From assembly GCA_910578665.1 (NCBI GenBank), contig CAJTQU010000018.1, forward strand, positions 1 through 46,054: 46,054 nucleotides of DNA, written 5' to 3'. The notes under the pieces are model-generated. The model was not told where the DNA came from. It was given only the letters and a program-made list of their open reading frames with translations, and ran no database searches. This stretch comes from an uncultured Muribaculaceae bacterium (lineage in GTDB: Bacteria > Bacteroidota > Bacteroidia > Bacteroidales > Muribaculaceae). A program made the translations under genes and the position numbers. Shown here piece by piece: positions 16,223 to 23,785 of the stretch (position 1 is its first letter; every line of letters begins with the position of its first letter).

Positions 16223-17431
16223 ATGGAAAAAATCAAAATGACTACTCCCCTAGTGGAGATGGACGGCGATGAAATGACCCGTATCCTTTGGAAGATGATC
16301 AAGGACGAGCTTATCATTCCTTTTGTCGACCTGAAAACAGAATATTATGATCTAGGTCTCGAAAAACGTGACGCTACCGAAGACCGTATCACAGTCGAGG
16401 CTGCCGAGGCTACCAAGAAATATGGCGTTGCCGTTAAGTGTGCCACTATCACGCCCAATGCGCAGCGTATGACCGAATACAACCTGCACAGCATGTGGAA
16501 GAGCCCTAACGGCACTATCCGCTCGCTGCTTGACGGTACCGTGTTCCGCACACCGATCACTATCCCCTCTATCAAACCTGCTGTTAAAAGCTGGCGCAAA
16601 CCTATCACTATAGCCCGTCATGCTTATGGTGACGTGTACAAGAACGTGGAAATCCGTGCTGAGCAGGCAGGCGTGGCCAAGATTGTGTTCGAGGCAGCAG
16701 ATGGTACTCGCGAAGAGGCAGTGATCCACGAGTTCAAAGGTCCCGGCGTGATCCAGGGCATGCACAATACCGACAAATCGATTACTTCGTTTGCACATTC
16801 TTGCTTCAAGTTCGCAGTAGACACCAAGCAGGATGTATGGTTCTCTACAAAGGATACCATTTCAAAGAAGTATGACGCGCGTTTCCGCGAAATCTTCGAC
16901 GAGGTATTCGAACAGTACAAGGCTGATTTCGAGCGTCTGGGCCTGGAATATTTCTATACTTTGATTGACGATGCCGTGGCACGCGTTGTGCGTAGCGAGG
17001 GCGGATTCATATGGGCTTGCAAGAACTATGACGGCGACGTAATGAGCGACATGGTCAGCACCGCTTTCGGCTCACTGGCCATGATGACCAGCGTGCTCGT
17101 TTCTCCCGACGGCAACTATGAGTATGAGGCTGCACACGGTACAGTGACACGTCACTACTACAAGCACTTGAAGGGTGAGGAGACCTCTACAAACTCTATG
17201 GCTACTATCTTTGCATGGAGCGGTGCTCTGCGCAAGCGTGGTGAAATGGACAACCTGCCCGAACTTGTAAACTTTGCCAACCAGTTGGAAGATGCCTGCT
17301 TCGACACACTCAACGCCGGCATTGTGACCAAGGACCTGGTAAACCTCATGGAAGGTATTGAGCCTAAGGCTGTCAATTCTCGCGACTTCCTGCTGGCCAT
17401 CCGTGCCAATCTCGAAAAACGCATGGCTTAA
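16223..17431 (+). CDS. icd: NADP-dependent isocitrate dehydrogenase (eukaryote-like type)
   Basis: Oxidises isocitrate to 2-oxoglutarate and CO2 with NADP+. The 402-residue protein resembles the eukaryotic-type homodimeric enzyme: TPLVEMDGDEMTRILW at the N-terminus, the substrate serine region TVFRTPITIPSI, GPGVIQGMHNTDKSITSFAHSCFKFA, the metal-binding segment YFYTLIDDAVARVVRSEGGFIWACKNYDGDVMSD, and the cofactor loop YEAAHGTVTRHYYKH followed by ETSTNSMATIFAW. The histidine and arginine of HGTVTRHY favour NADP. Only 20 bases separate it from aconitase. A strong hairpin follows, ending the citrate block. It supplies 2-oxoglutarate for glutamate and NADPH. Confidence 0.95.
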   Translation: MEKIKMTTPLVEMDGDEMTRILWKMIKDELIIPFVDLKTEYYDLGLEKRDATEDRITVEAAEATKKYGVAVKCATITPNAQRMTEYNLHSMWKSPNGTIRSLLDGTVFRTPITIPSIKPAVKSWRKPITIARHAYGDVYKNVEIRAEQAGVAKIVFEAADGTREEAVIHEFKGPGVIQGMHNTDKSITSFAHSCFKFAVDTKQDVWFSTKDTISKKYDARFREIFDEVFEQYKADFERLGLEYFYTLIDDAVARVVRSEGGFIWACKNYDGDVMSDMVSTAFGSLAMMTSVLVSPDGNYEYEAAHGTVTRHYYKHLKGEETSTNSMATIFAWSGALRKRGEMDNLPELVNFANQLEDACFDTLNAGIVTKDLVNLMEGIEPKAVNSRDFLLAIRANLEKRMA

Positions 17432-17457
17432 CAGACCTTGTAATTATCATACATAAT

Positions 17458-17486
17458 GAGGGCATGCCTGGTCCAGGCATGCCCTC
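17458..17486. terminator. Strong hairpin closing the citrate-TCA block
   Basis: A 29-base near-perfect palindrome: GAGGGCATGCCTGG pairs with CCAGGCATGCCCTC around a central T (effectively 13 bp with a 3-base loop). It lies 27 bases after the icd stop and about 95 bases beyond the end of the DUF4249 gene on the other strand, so it may work in both directions. Neither side has a long T-run. Confidence 0.65.
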
Positions 17487-17581
17487 TCATAGTATATAAT
17501 CGCGTGGATTAAGGTCAGGCAGGAGCCGGGCAAAGAGGGTCACATACGACTAAGACACTCCTTGCAGTAGCGTGTCCGGCC

Positions 17582-18673
17582 CTATTTTGTGGGATTAAAG
17601 TCCTGGTAGGGTAGGTCTCTCACATAATCGCTAAGGTCAACTGTATATTTGCTGACGCTGCGGGCCGCCACTATACCGGCGCCTGTGGAGACATTACTGT
17701 AGATGAATATGGGGTCCGCAAGACCGTTATTGCCGAGTTCGCCTTCAAATCCGCTGTTGACTTTCCACATAGACAGCATATACTTATAGTAATCTGCACT
17801 GATGCTGCCCAGTGATATGATGATTTCGGAATGGTATAACGATTCTATGTGCTTGGGATTAAGCACATAATATAAACAGTCGATCAGATGTATCTGTAAC
17901 GGATAGCTTTTCCCGTTTATCTGCTGGTCAGAAAAAAAGCTGTATCCCCATGCTGACGAGTCCAGCAGATGGTCTATGTTACTCAGATGCTCTGAAAAAA
18001 TTGGCTCGCGCTCGAAGTCTATACGGTCGAACTGGTAATTACCGGTGTAATCAACATATTTTTGAGTATTATCGGGCCAGATTGTGACAAGTACGTCAGA
18101 GGGTATCGGCTTCGGATTCTTGACCGACACTTCTACAGTATAGTAATTATCCGTTTCTCCAGGGTCGGTAAATTCAGTTATGAAACCTGTTTTTAATGTA
18201 TACGTATTTATGTATGACGACGGGAGGCAGTTGGTGAATTCGATATCGGGAGTGACCTTTGTAATAGGGACCGGACGCGGCATGACTACAGACGCAAATG
18301 CTTCGCCATAAGATGGATGGTGTGCGCGTAGTTCTATCTGGTCGTCTGGCGATGGTACGAATTGTCCGCGGTATACCGGCTGCCGGCTGTTTTTATCATC
18401 GGCGTCTCCCGGGTCGTACACCAAATTTTCTATGAAACGACCATTGGCATATACTTCGATGTCGGCATCGGCCACGTTTATGTCTCTGTTATCAGGTTTA
18501 CCGGCAGAAAACCGCCAGGTATGTGTCAGAGATACTTCTACGGGCTCGCCTGAGGTGAGCAGCGAATTCATGCATAACACAGGTTTTGTCTCCAGTGCTG
18601 GCTCGAAATCAGTATAGCAACTGCATAACAGCAGTAAGGGGATAAATGATAATATGTATTTTAGAATAGCCAT
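17582..18673 (-). CDS. DUF4249 lipoprotein, partner of the TonB receptor
   Basis: A 363-residue lipoprotein with a signal peptide and lipobox (LLLLCSC, cysteine near residue 19), followed by the DUF4249 pattern (NSLLTSGEPVEVSLTHTWRF, VADADIEVYANG). DUF4249 proteins are outer-membrane-associated lipoproteins regularly encoded beside STN-containing TonB receptors in Bacteroidota. By position they act like SusD, assisting capture or transfer of the substrate. The start overlaps the end of the receptor gene by 13 bases, so the pair is translationally coupled. The substrate is unknown; nothing here looks specific for a sugar, and peptide or metal uptake is equally possible. Confidence 0.85.
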   Translation of the reverse strand: MAILKYILSFIPLLLLCSCYTDFEPALETKPVLCMNSLLTSGEPVEVSLTHTWRFSAGKPDNRDINVADADIEVYANGRFIENLVYDPGDADDKNSRQPVYRGQFVPSPDDQIELRAHHPSYGEAFASVVMPRPVPITKVTPDIEFTNCLPSSYINTYTLKTGFITEFTDPGETDNYYTVEVSVKNPKPIPSDVLVTIWPDNTQKYVDYTGNYQFDRIDFEREPIFSEHLSNIDHLLDSSAWGYSFFSDQQINGKSYPLQIHLIDCLYYVLNPKHIESLYHSEIIISLGSISADYYKYMLSMWKVNSGFEGELGNNGLADPIFIYSNVSTGAGIVAARSVSKYTVDLSDYVRDLPYQDFNPTK

Positions 18674-21309
18674 GTGTAAGATACTGAGGGTATTATTGGT
18701 AATAGATGTATTTTTTGGAATACTGGTTTGACATGGGATGCGTCATAGGGCGAATAAACGTATTTGTAATCGCGGCGCACGGCTATGACATTCATATTGC
18801 AATAGGCATTGTACAGACTGAAAGTCCAGTATCCGTGTTTGGTATGCCTTGTAGCACTAAGGTCAAGCCTGTGATAGAAAGGCAGGCGGTAGTTATTTAG
18901 GGTTTCCGGGAGGGGGACTTCGTCTCCGCCGTCCCAGGTGGAGCCTGGCAGCACGGGAGTTTCCCAGCTATTTACAGGCAGGGTGATCAAATTTCCGCTC
19001 ATACCTGTCCATGCCGCGTTTATCTCCCAGCGACTGTTGATTTTCCAGTTGGCCATAATGTTTATCTTATGGCGGTTGTCATATTTTGCAGGGAAACGCA
19101 AGCCGTGGTTTTTTTCGGCAAATGTGCGGTCGGCCCACAACAGCGAATATGCCACATGGCCGGTGAATCTGCCTGCTTCGCGTTCTATTTTGAAATCAAG
19201 ACCTTTTGCCGTGCCGCTGCCGGAAACCAGTTTGTCAGACCATGTAGCGTAAGGCGGCATGAGATAGTATTCGTCTTTGTAGTCTATCAGATTGTGCATC
19301 CATTTATAGAACCCTTCGACAGAGATAGTCCACGACGGTGCCGGCGAGTAGTATGCGCCGGCAAAGACCTTGTCGGCAGTCTGAGGTTTAAAATCTTTTG
19401 TGACAGGCACCCATTGGTCCGTAGGGAGAGACAGATAACTGTCGCATAATTGGTGTACATACTGTGTGGTGCGCGAATATCCGCCTTTGGCCACCCATCC
19501 TGGAGCAACCCTGTAGCGTACGGACGCACGTGGCGAAATGCCATAGAATGTTTTAGAGTCGATCGAAAACAGGCTCAGGTGCATTCCGGCATTGACACGC
19601 AGGCGGTCTGTCATCCTCCAGTCGTCACCGATGTAGGCATCGGCTTCTACGGCATGGTAGGATGGTGTGAAGTTGCTCGCGTCTGCTGCCACATCGTCGT
19701 TCTGCATGCTCCGGCTTGTCCGGAATGGTAGAAAAGAATGTATGGTGGCCGCGCCGCCTAATATGGCCTGGTGTTCTGCGGAGGGCCGCCAGTTTAGGTC
19801 AGCGCGCAGCGTCCAGTCGTTTATGTTGTTGTCGTTGGTAGTTTTGCTATAATATCTTTTTGTAAGTTCGCTGCCGGTATATTCCCGGTTGTCTATTACA
19901 GACTCCATATGTGAGGCATAATGGGAATAGGCGGCTGAGAATTCTCCGAAGAAAGTGGGTGAAAACTGGTAATTCCATCCGGCTTTGGCCAATATGTTTC
20001 CCCATCGAGCCTTTTGTATGTCTTTATCTTTGAATCGTTCGGGAATGTGCCATGTACTGCCGCCCTTAAGGAAGTCTTCGCCGTAATAGAACATTAGGGA
20101 AGCAGACGAACGGTCTGAGAATCTGTGTGAGACCTTTGCGTTAAAATCGGTAAATGCATATCTGAAATCCAGCTTGTCATCTTCTTTGTCTGAACATGCG
20201 TTTATTATGGCTATAGCCGGGGCGGTCAGTACGTCATACCAGGAACGACGTAGCGCTACAGAGTAAGAAGTTGTGCCGCGGCGTATAGGTCCGTCGATGT
20301 TGAAAGCTCCGGATGTAAGTCCTAGTCTGGCGGAACCGTGGTGTTCCTCGAGCGAGCCGTCTTTTGTATGCACGTCTACATAAGATGACAGGCGTCCGTC
20401 ATATTTGGCAGGGAACGAATTCTTGTAGAAATCCACATTCTTCAGAGCCTCTACATTGAATGCGGAGAACAGCCCGGCAAAGTGGTTTACCTGGTATAGC
20501 GGTATATTGTCGAGCATATACATATTTTCGTCAGAATTGCCCCCGTGCACATACATGCCGGCCATTCCTTCGGTACCGGCAGAGATGCCTGGCTGCAGTT
20601 GCAAGCTTTTTATCACATCGCTCTCGCCGAAGATAACAGGAGTATTTAATATCGCTTTTTGCGACAGGTTGTACCTGCCTGCTTCGGCCGCGTCCATTGC
20701 CAGAGAGTTGTTCTTGCTTGCGGTAATAGTGACTTCTTCCAGATCCTTGATTGTTGTCAGAGAGAAATTATATGTGATGTTGCGTCCGGCATCGAATGAT
20801 TCGGTAGTGAAAGTTTCGTATCCGGGAGCAGAGACGCTCAGACTTGTTTTGCCGACGGGAAGGGTGAGCGAGTAGAATCCGGCATTGTTGGTAGTGGCGG
20901 CATCATGGCCGGCGACATCGCGCACACTGGCTCCTATGATGCACTCTTGCGAGCCTGTTTCGCGCACATAGCCCGATATGGTCACATGCCTGCCGGAAGA
21001 TTTCCTTGTCTGTTTGGTTGCCGGCCGTCCTTGTAGCATTATATTGTTGCCGCGTATGCGGTAGGTGATACCTGTGCCGTCGAACATGCGGTCCAGCACT
21101 GTCGGAAGAGGTTCGTTTTTTGCCGTGATACTTACTTTTACGCCCTTTAGCAGCGAGGATGAATAAATAAAGTTTTTGTCCGTCTGCCGCATAATTTCGG
21201 CAAAGACGGTGGCGGCAGGGCGGTTTTTTGCCTTTACAGAGACATTTTGTGCCACCAGGCTTCCCCCGGCCGCCAGGCAGAGGGAAGCAAATAGGGTGAA
21301 TCGTTTCAT
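18661..21309 (-). CDS. TonB-dependent outer-membrane receptor with STN domain
   Basis: An 882-residue outer-membrane transporter. A signal peptide (residues 1-20, ending LVAQ) precedes an STN signalling domain (about 25-95: KNRPAATVFAEIMRQTDKNF, NEPLPTVLDRMFDGTGITYRI). A carboxypeptidase-regulatory-like beta domain follows (about 108-185: ISGYVRETGSQECIIGASV), then the plug (about 205-320: LQLQPGISAGTEGMAGMYVHGGNSDENMYMLDNIPLY) and a 22-strand-type barrel ending in an aromatic residue (SVSYTWLF). The STN domain is the part that signals to an anti-sigma factor, matching the sigma and anti-sigma genes just upstream. The start overlaps the anti-sigma stop by 4 bases (ATGA). It is likely induced by its own substrate, which is unknown. 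Confidence 0.93.
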   Translation of the reverse strand: MKRFTLFASLCLAAGGSLVAQNVSVKAKNRPAATVFAEIMRQTDKNFIYSSSLLKGVKVSITAKNEPLPTVLDRMFDGTGITYRIRGNNIMLQGRPATKQTRKSSGRHVTISGYVRETGSQECIIGASVRDVAGHDAATTNNAGFYSLTLPVGKTSLSVSAPGYETFTTESFDAGRNITYNFSLTTIKDLEEVTITASKNNSLAMDAAEAGRYNLSQKAILNTPVIFGESDVIKSLQLQPGISAGTEGMAGMYVHGGNSDENMYMLDNIPLYQVNHFAGLFSAFNVEALKNVDFYKNSFPAKYDGRLSSYVDVHTKDGSLEEHHGSARLGLTSGAFNIDGPIRRGTTSYSVALRRSWYDVLTAPAIAIINACSDKEDDKLDFRYAFTDFNAKVSHRFSDRSSASLMFYYGEDFLKGGSTWHIPERFKDKDIQKARWGNILAKAGWNYQFSPTFFGEFSAAYSHYASHMESVIDNREYTGSELTKRYYSKTTNDNNINDWTLRADLNWRPSAEHQAILGGAATIHSFLPFRTSRSMQNDDVAADASNFTPSYHAVEADAYIGDDWRMTDRLRVNAGMHLSLFSIDSKTFYGISPRASVRYRVAPGWVAKGGYSRTTQYVHQLCDSYLSLPTDQWVPVTKDFKPQTADKVFAGAYYSPAPSWTISVEGFYKWMHNLIDYKDEYYLMPPYATWSDKLVSGSGTAKGLDFKIEREAGRFTGHVAYSLLWADRTFAEKNHGLRFPAKYDNRHKINIMANWKINSRWEINAAWTGMSGNLITLPVNSWETPVLPGSTWDGGDEVPLPETLNNYRLPFYHRLDLSATRHTKHGYWTFSLYNAYCNMNVIAVRRDYKYVYSPYDASHVKPVFQKIHLLPIIPSVSYTWLF

Positions 21310-21782
21310 TCGTCAATTCTGATATTTGAGCCGAGCAGATCATTGATAGTGCTGACCAGGTCATACGCCGTGCCCTCATATTCGAGAGTGAGTGTAGTGT
21401 CGGTGTCCGGGATGCCGGCAAGTTCTACACCGTATACGTTTTCTATTTCAGAGCATACCTGTTTCAGGGGGGCGTCACGGAACGAGATCGCGATGCTCCT
21501 CTCCGTGCTGCCGCATACAGAGTCCGGCTGTTGCACCACCGGGGGGGGAGAGGTGGTCTCAGGAACCTGCTTGGAGGGCGAGAGCCCGAAATATAGTCCG
21601 GCAGACGCTGCGGCGGCAAGCACTACGCATCCGGCCGCCGCGGCTATACCGCGGCGGCGCCACCACGGTTCTGCCGGAATATATTCGTGCCAGCGGCCGC
21701 GGCCGGCTTTAAAAGCCCCGGCACTGTAATGGCGTGTCACAAACCGGATACTCTCTTTCTGCTTTTCACTCATAGTTGTCAT
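21306..21782 (-). CDS. Short anti-sigma-like membrane protein with STN/DUF4974-like C-terminus
   Basis: A 158-residue protein with a cytoplasmic N-terminus of about 44 residues (EKQKESIRFVTRHYSAGAFKAGRGRW), one membrane helix (residues 45-66, RGIAAAAGCVVLAAAASAGLYFGL), and a proline-rich linker. The periplasmic C-terminus (about 94-158: SIAISFRDAPLKQVCSEIENVYGVEL, then a YDLVSTINDLLG helix) looks like an STN or DUF4974 fold. Typical anti-sigma regulators of this system are about 300 residues and carry a FecR domain in the middle; none is seen here. By position, between the ECF sigma gene and the TonB receptor, it should hold the sigma factor until the receptor signals. A second ATG three codons in is equally possible. 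Confidence 0.7.
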   Translation of the reverse strand: MTTMSEKQKESIRFVTRHYSAGAFKAGRGRWHEYIPAEPWWRRRGIAAAAGCVVLAAAASAGLYFGLSPSKQVPETTSPPPVVQQPDSVCGSTERSIAISFRDAPLKQVCSEIENVYGVELAGIPDTDTTLTLEYEGTAYDLVSTINDLLGSNIRIDE

Positions 21783-21841
21783 TATGTTTCGACTCTATGA
21801 CGCGTATATCTCCAAATACCCCTATTCAGAATTGGAAAAAA

Positions 21842-22345
21842 TTATAAAAAAGGCAGGAAAAATATTTTGCCCAATCGTGGCTGTAGCGAGCCGCGTAGAG
21901 TTTTAAGTGCTTTTGATATCTGGTTTTCAACGGTTTTTACAGATATTCCAAGTTCGTCTGCAATCTCTGTGTATGTGAGGCCGTCACGCTTGCTAAGCAA
22001 AAATATTTCCCTGCAGTGTGGCGGCAGACGGTCTATCGCATTCCATACTTCGGCATCGCGCACTGATGTGTCCATTTCTTCGTCTGATACTTCGGCCGCC
22101 ATATCTGCTGCTACAGAATTATTCCTGGCGCGAATTCGAGAAATAGCCTGGTTGCGTACAGCTCCGTACATATATGCCCTGAAATTATCCGGAACTGTGC
22201 CATGCTGTACTTTCTGCCATACCGAGACAAAGGCCTCCTGTACGGCATCGTCGGTCTCGTCAATGTCTTCAAGCATCCTTAGGGCATACATGCACAATGG
22301 CATGTACATGGTATGGTACAGACGTTCAAACTCCCTGATGGTCAT
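21842..22345 (-). CDS. ECF-type RNA polymerase sigma-70 factor
   Basis: A 167-residue ECF sigma factor. Region 2 is seen as EFERLYHTMYMPLCMYALRM and DETDDAVQEAFVSVWQKV; region 4 as LPPHCREIFLLSKRDGLTYTEIADELGISVKTVENQISKALKTLR with a clear helix-turn-helix. It should direct transcription of the receptor operon downstream (59-base gap to the anti-sigma gene). The start codon lies only 15 bases after the T-run of the tRNA terminator, and no TAnnTTTG box was found between them. Its mRNA is therefore either almost leaderless, made by read-through from the tRNA genes, or driven by an unrecognised promoter overlapping the terminator. Confidence 0.93.
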   Translation of the reverse strand: MTIREFERLYHTMYMPLCMYALRMLEDIDETDDAVQEAFVSVWQKVQHGTVPDNFRAYMYGAVRNQAISRIRARNNSVAADMAAEVSDEEMDTSVRDAEVWNAIDRLPPHCREIFLLSKRDGLTYTEIADELGISVKTVENQISKALKTLRGSLQPRLGKIFFLPFL

Positions 22346-22360
22346 AATATTACGTTATAC

Positions 22361-22390
22361 AAAAAAGAGAAGCCTGTCTAGACTTCTCTT
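22361..22390 (-). terminator. Intrinsic terminator of the tRNA-Asn genes
   Basis: Read on the minus strand, AAGAGAAG (22390-22383) pairs with CTTCTCTT (22372-22365) around a 10-base loop and runs into a T-tract (plus-strand A's 22361-22366). This is a classic Rho-independent form, placed directly after the second tRNA. Confidence 0.75.
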
Positions 22391-22395
22391 ATAAG

Positions 22396-22469
22396 CGCTT
22401 CAAGATGGGCTTGAACCAACGACCCCCTGATTAACAGTCAGGTGCTCTAACCAACTGAGCTATTGAAGC
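22396..22469 (-). tRNA. tRNA-Asn (anticodon GTT), second copy in transcription order
   Basis: A 74-base cloverleaf on the minus strand. The acceptor GCTTCAA pairs with TTGAAGC, with discriminator G. The D arm contains AGCTCAGTTGGTTAGAGC. The anticodon stem CCTGA/TCAGG encloses loop CTGTTAA, giving anticodon GTT. The T arm holds GGTTCAAGCC. No CCA is encoded. It is identical in sequence to the neighbouring copy and is followed by an intrinsic terminator. Confidence 0.95.
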
Positions 22470-22517
22470 ATTATTTGTGTCATTAACTGACAATATTTCA
22501 CGGCTCTCTGCCTATGG

Positions 22518-22591
22518 CGCTTCAAGATGGGCTTGAACCAACGACCCCCTGATTAACAGTCAGGTGCTCTAACCAACTGAGCTATTGAAGC
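22518..22591 (-). tRNA. tRNA-Asn (anticodon GTT), first copy in transcription order
   Basis: Identical to the copy at 22396-22469 across the whole 74 bases, with the same stems and GTT anticodon. The two copies are separated by 48 bases of unrelated sequence and probably arise from one precursor started at the promoter at 22634-22665. Confidence 0.95.
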
Positions 22592-22633
22592 AAATTTGCT
22601 AACGTAGGGAGATGTCTCCCTCGGTTTGCGTGG

Positions 22634-22665
22634 CAAAATTACTACATTTCTGCGAAGTGTGCAAA
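22634..22665 (-). promoter_or_regulatory. Bacteroidota-type promoter for the tRNA-Asn pair
   Basis: Minus-strand TTTG (22665-22662), 20-base spacer, TAATTTTG (22641-22634). The expected start is near 22627, about 36 bases before the mature 5' end of the first tRNA. Confidence 0.65.
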
Positions 22666-22867
22666 TTTTTTTGCAACAAAAATATATTTTAAGTTGTAAA
22701 ATATTGATTAATAATTGTTTGTGTCTTTAGAATTCGTATTGCAAAGTATGGTATAGACATATTTCGATTTCCGTCTTGAGTAATGTGTGATTGTGTTTGC
22801 AACAGCTTAATGCGTTATTATGGCTTGTTAGTGATTAAAAACAGATGTGTGTTTCGTAAAAAATGAC

Positions 22868-22875
22868 TAACTTTG
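22868..22875 (+). promoter_or_regulatory. Probable -7 box for the polysaccharide locus
   Basis: TAACTTTG matches TAnnTTTG exactly. The -33 region is weak (only GTGT near 22848). A start near 22882 would give a leader of about 85 bases before the ATG at 22967. This supports that ATG over the earlier in-frame start at 22886. Confidence 0.45.
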
Positions 22876-22966
22876 CAGTGCGTCTGTGTATTGCTGTACA
22901 ATAATCTATGCCAGGCGGTCGTTTTATCCAATAGGGCGAAGTGCCTGTATCAACATTTGTTTTATT

Positions 22967-23770
22967 ATGAAGCGTATTTTATTTTTGGTATCCATACTTA
23001 CATTGCTGTTGTGCAGTTGCAGTAGCAATCGTGATCTGGCTTATTTCTCTAAGAATACACCGGATCTGGGGCAGGTGGCCGGTAATACTGACTGGAAACT
23101 TAAAATTGTCCCTGATGACGAATTGGCAATCACTGTGATGTCCGAGGTGCCCCAGGCCACGTCTATCTATAACCTGCCGCTCGTGAATACGGGTTCCAAG
23201 GAAACCATGTCGGAAACTATTTCCACTAACACCGCGTTGCAGACATATATCGTGGACAGGGAGGGCTATATAAAATTCCCTAAATTCGGCAGGATACATG
23301 TGGCCGGAATGACCACCGCGCAGCTTGCCGATGACCTGACCAGGCGCATCGCAGAAGATGTGGAGGCCCCCTATGTAAGAGTGGAAATCCTAAATTTCAA
23401 GGTTAATGTGCTAGGCGAGGTGCAGAAACCTGGTATAGTGCACATACCTACGGAACGATTTACCGTGCTTGACGCGTTGGCCGAGGCTGGCGACCTTACT
23501 ATTTTCGGCCGGAGGGACAATGTCACACTGGTTCGCGAGGTGGATGGAAAAATTACTTATAACCGTCTGGACCTGAATGACGCGAAGCTGCTCGAATCGC
23601 CGTATTATTATTTGCAGCAGAACGATGCCATATATGTGGAGCCTACGGCCGCCCGTAAGGGACAGGCTGAGTATAACCAGAATAATTCGTTCAAGGTCAG
23701 CGTGGTATCTACGATAGTGAGCGGCGTGAGCGTAATAGCGTCGCTAATAATAGCACTTGCAGTAAAATAA
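22967..23770 (+). CDS. Polysaccharide export outer-membrane lipoprotein (Wza-like)
   Basis: A 267-residue lipoprotein that should form the outer-membrane channel for a surface polysaccharide. The signal peptide and lipobox (LVSILTLLLCSC) are followed by the poly-export domain (WKLKIVPDDELAITVMSE, then YIVDREGYIKFPKFGRIHVAGMTTAQLADDL). A SLBB-type domain comes next (VRVEILNFKVNVLGEVQKPGIVHIPTERFTVLDALAEAGDLTIFGRRDNVTLVRE). A hydrophobic C-terminal helix (VSTIVSGVSVIASLIIALAV) crosses the outer membrane as in Wza. It is the first gene of the locus, 15 bases before the Wzz-like gene. Confidence 0.9.
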   Translation: MKRILFLVSILTLLLCSCSSNRDLAYFSKNTPDLGQVAGNTDWKLKIVPDDELAITVMSEVPQATSIYNLPLVNTGSKETMSETISTNTALQTYIVDREGYIKFPKFGRIHVAGMTTAQLADDLTRRIAEDVEAPYVRVEILNFKVNVLGEVQKPGIVHIPTERFTVLDALAEAGDLTIFGRRDNVTLVREVDGKITYNRLDLNDAKLLESPYYYLQQNDAIYVEPTAARKGQAEYNQNNSFKVSVVSTIVSGVSVIASLIIALAVK

Positions 23771-23785
23771 AAGGCGCAATACAAG

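Larger units (their letters stand above)
22592..22966. other. Intergenic region between tRNA-Asn genes and the polysaccharide locus
   Basis: 375 bases with no convincing gene. It holds a divergent arrangement: the tRNA promoter (22634-22665, minus) and the export-gene promoter (-7 box 22868-22875, plus). A small perfect inverted repeat (AGGGAGA, TG, TCTCCCT; 22606-22621) lies in the tRNA 5' leader. The stretch 22680-22860 is AT-rich, with nothing recognised. Confidence 0.6.

Noticed and set aside
16223..17431. Isocitrate dehydrogenase as isopropylmalate or homoisocitrate dehydrogenase
   Set aside because: The sequence follows the eukaryote-like NADP isocitrate dehydrogenase throughout and lies directly after aconitase.
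22396..22591. Twin tRNA-Asn genes as the attachment site of an integrated element
   Set aside because: No integrase gene and no partial tRNA copy flanking foreign genes were seen; the neighbours are ordinary chromosomal operons.
22868..22966. UpxY/NusG-like antiterminator at the start of the polysaccharide locus, as in Bacteroides capsule loci
   Set aside because: The first gene is clearly the Wza-like lipoprotein, and no NusG-like frame lies in the 375 bases upstream.
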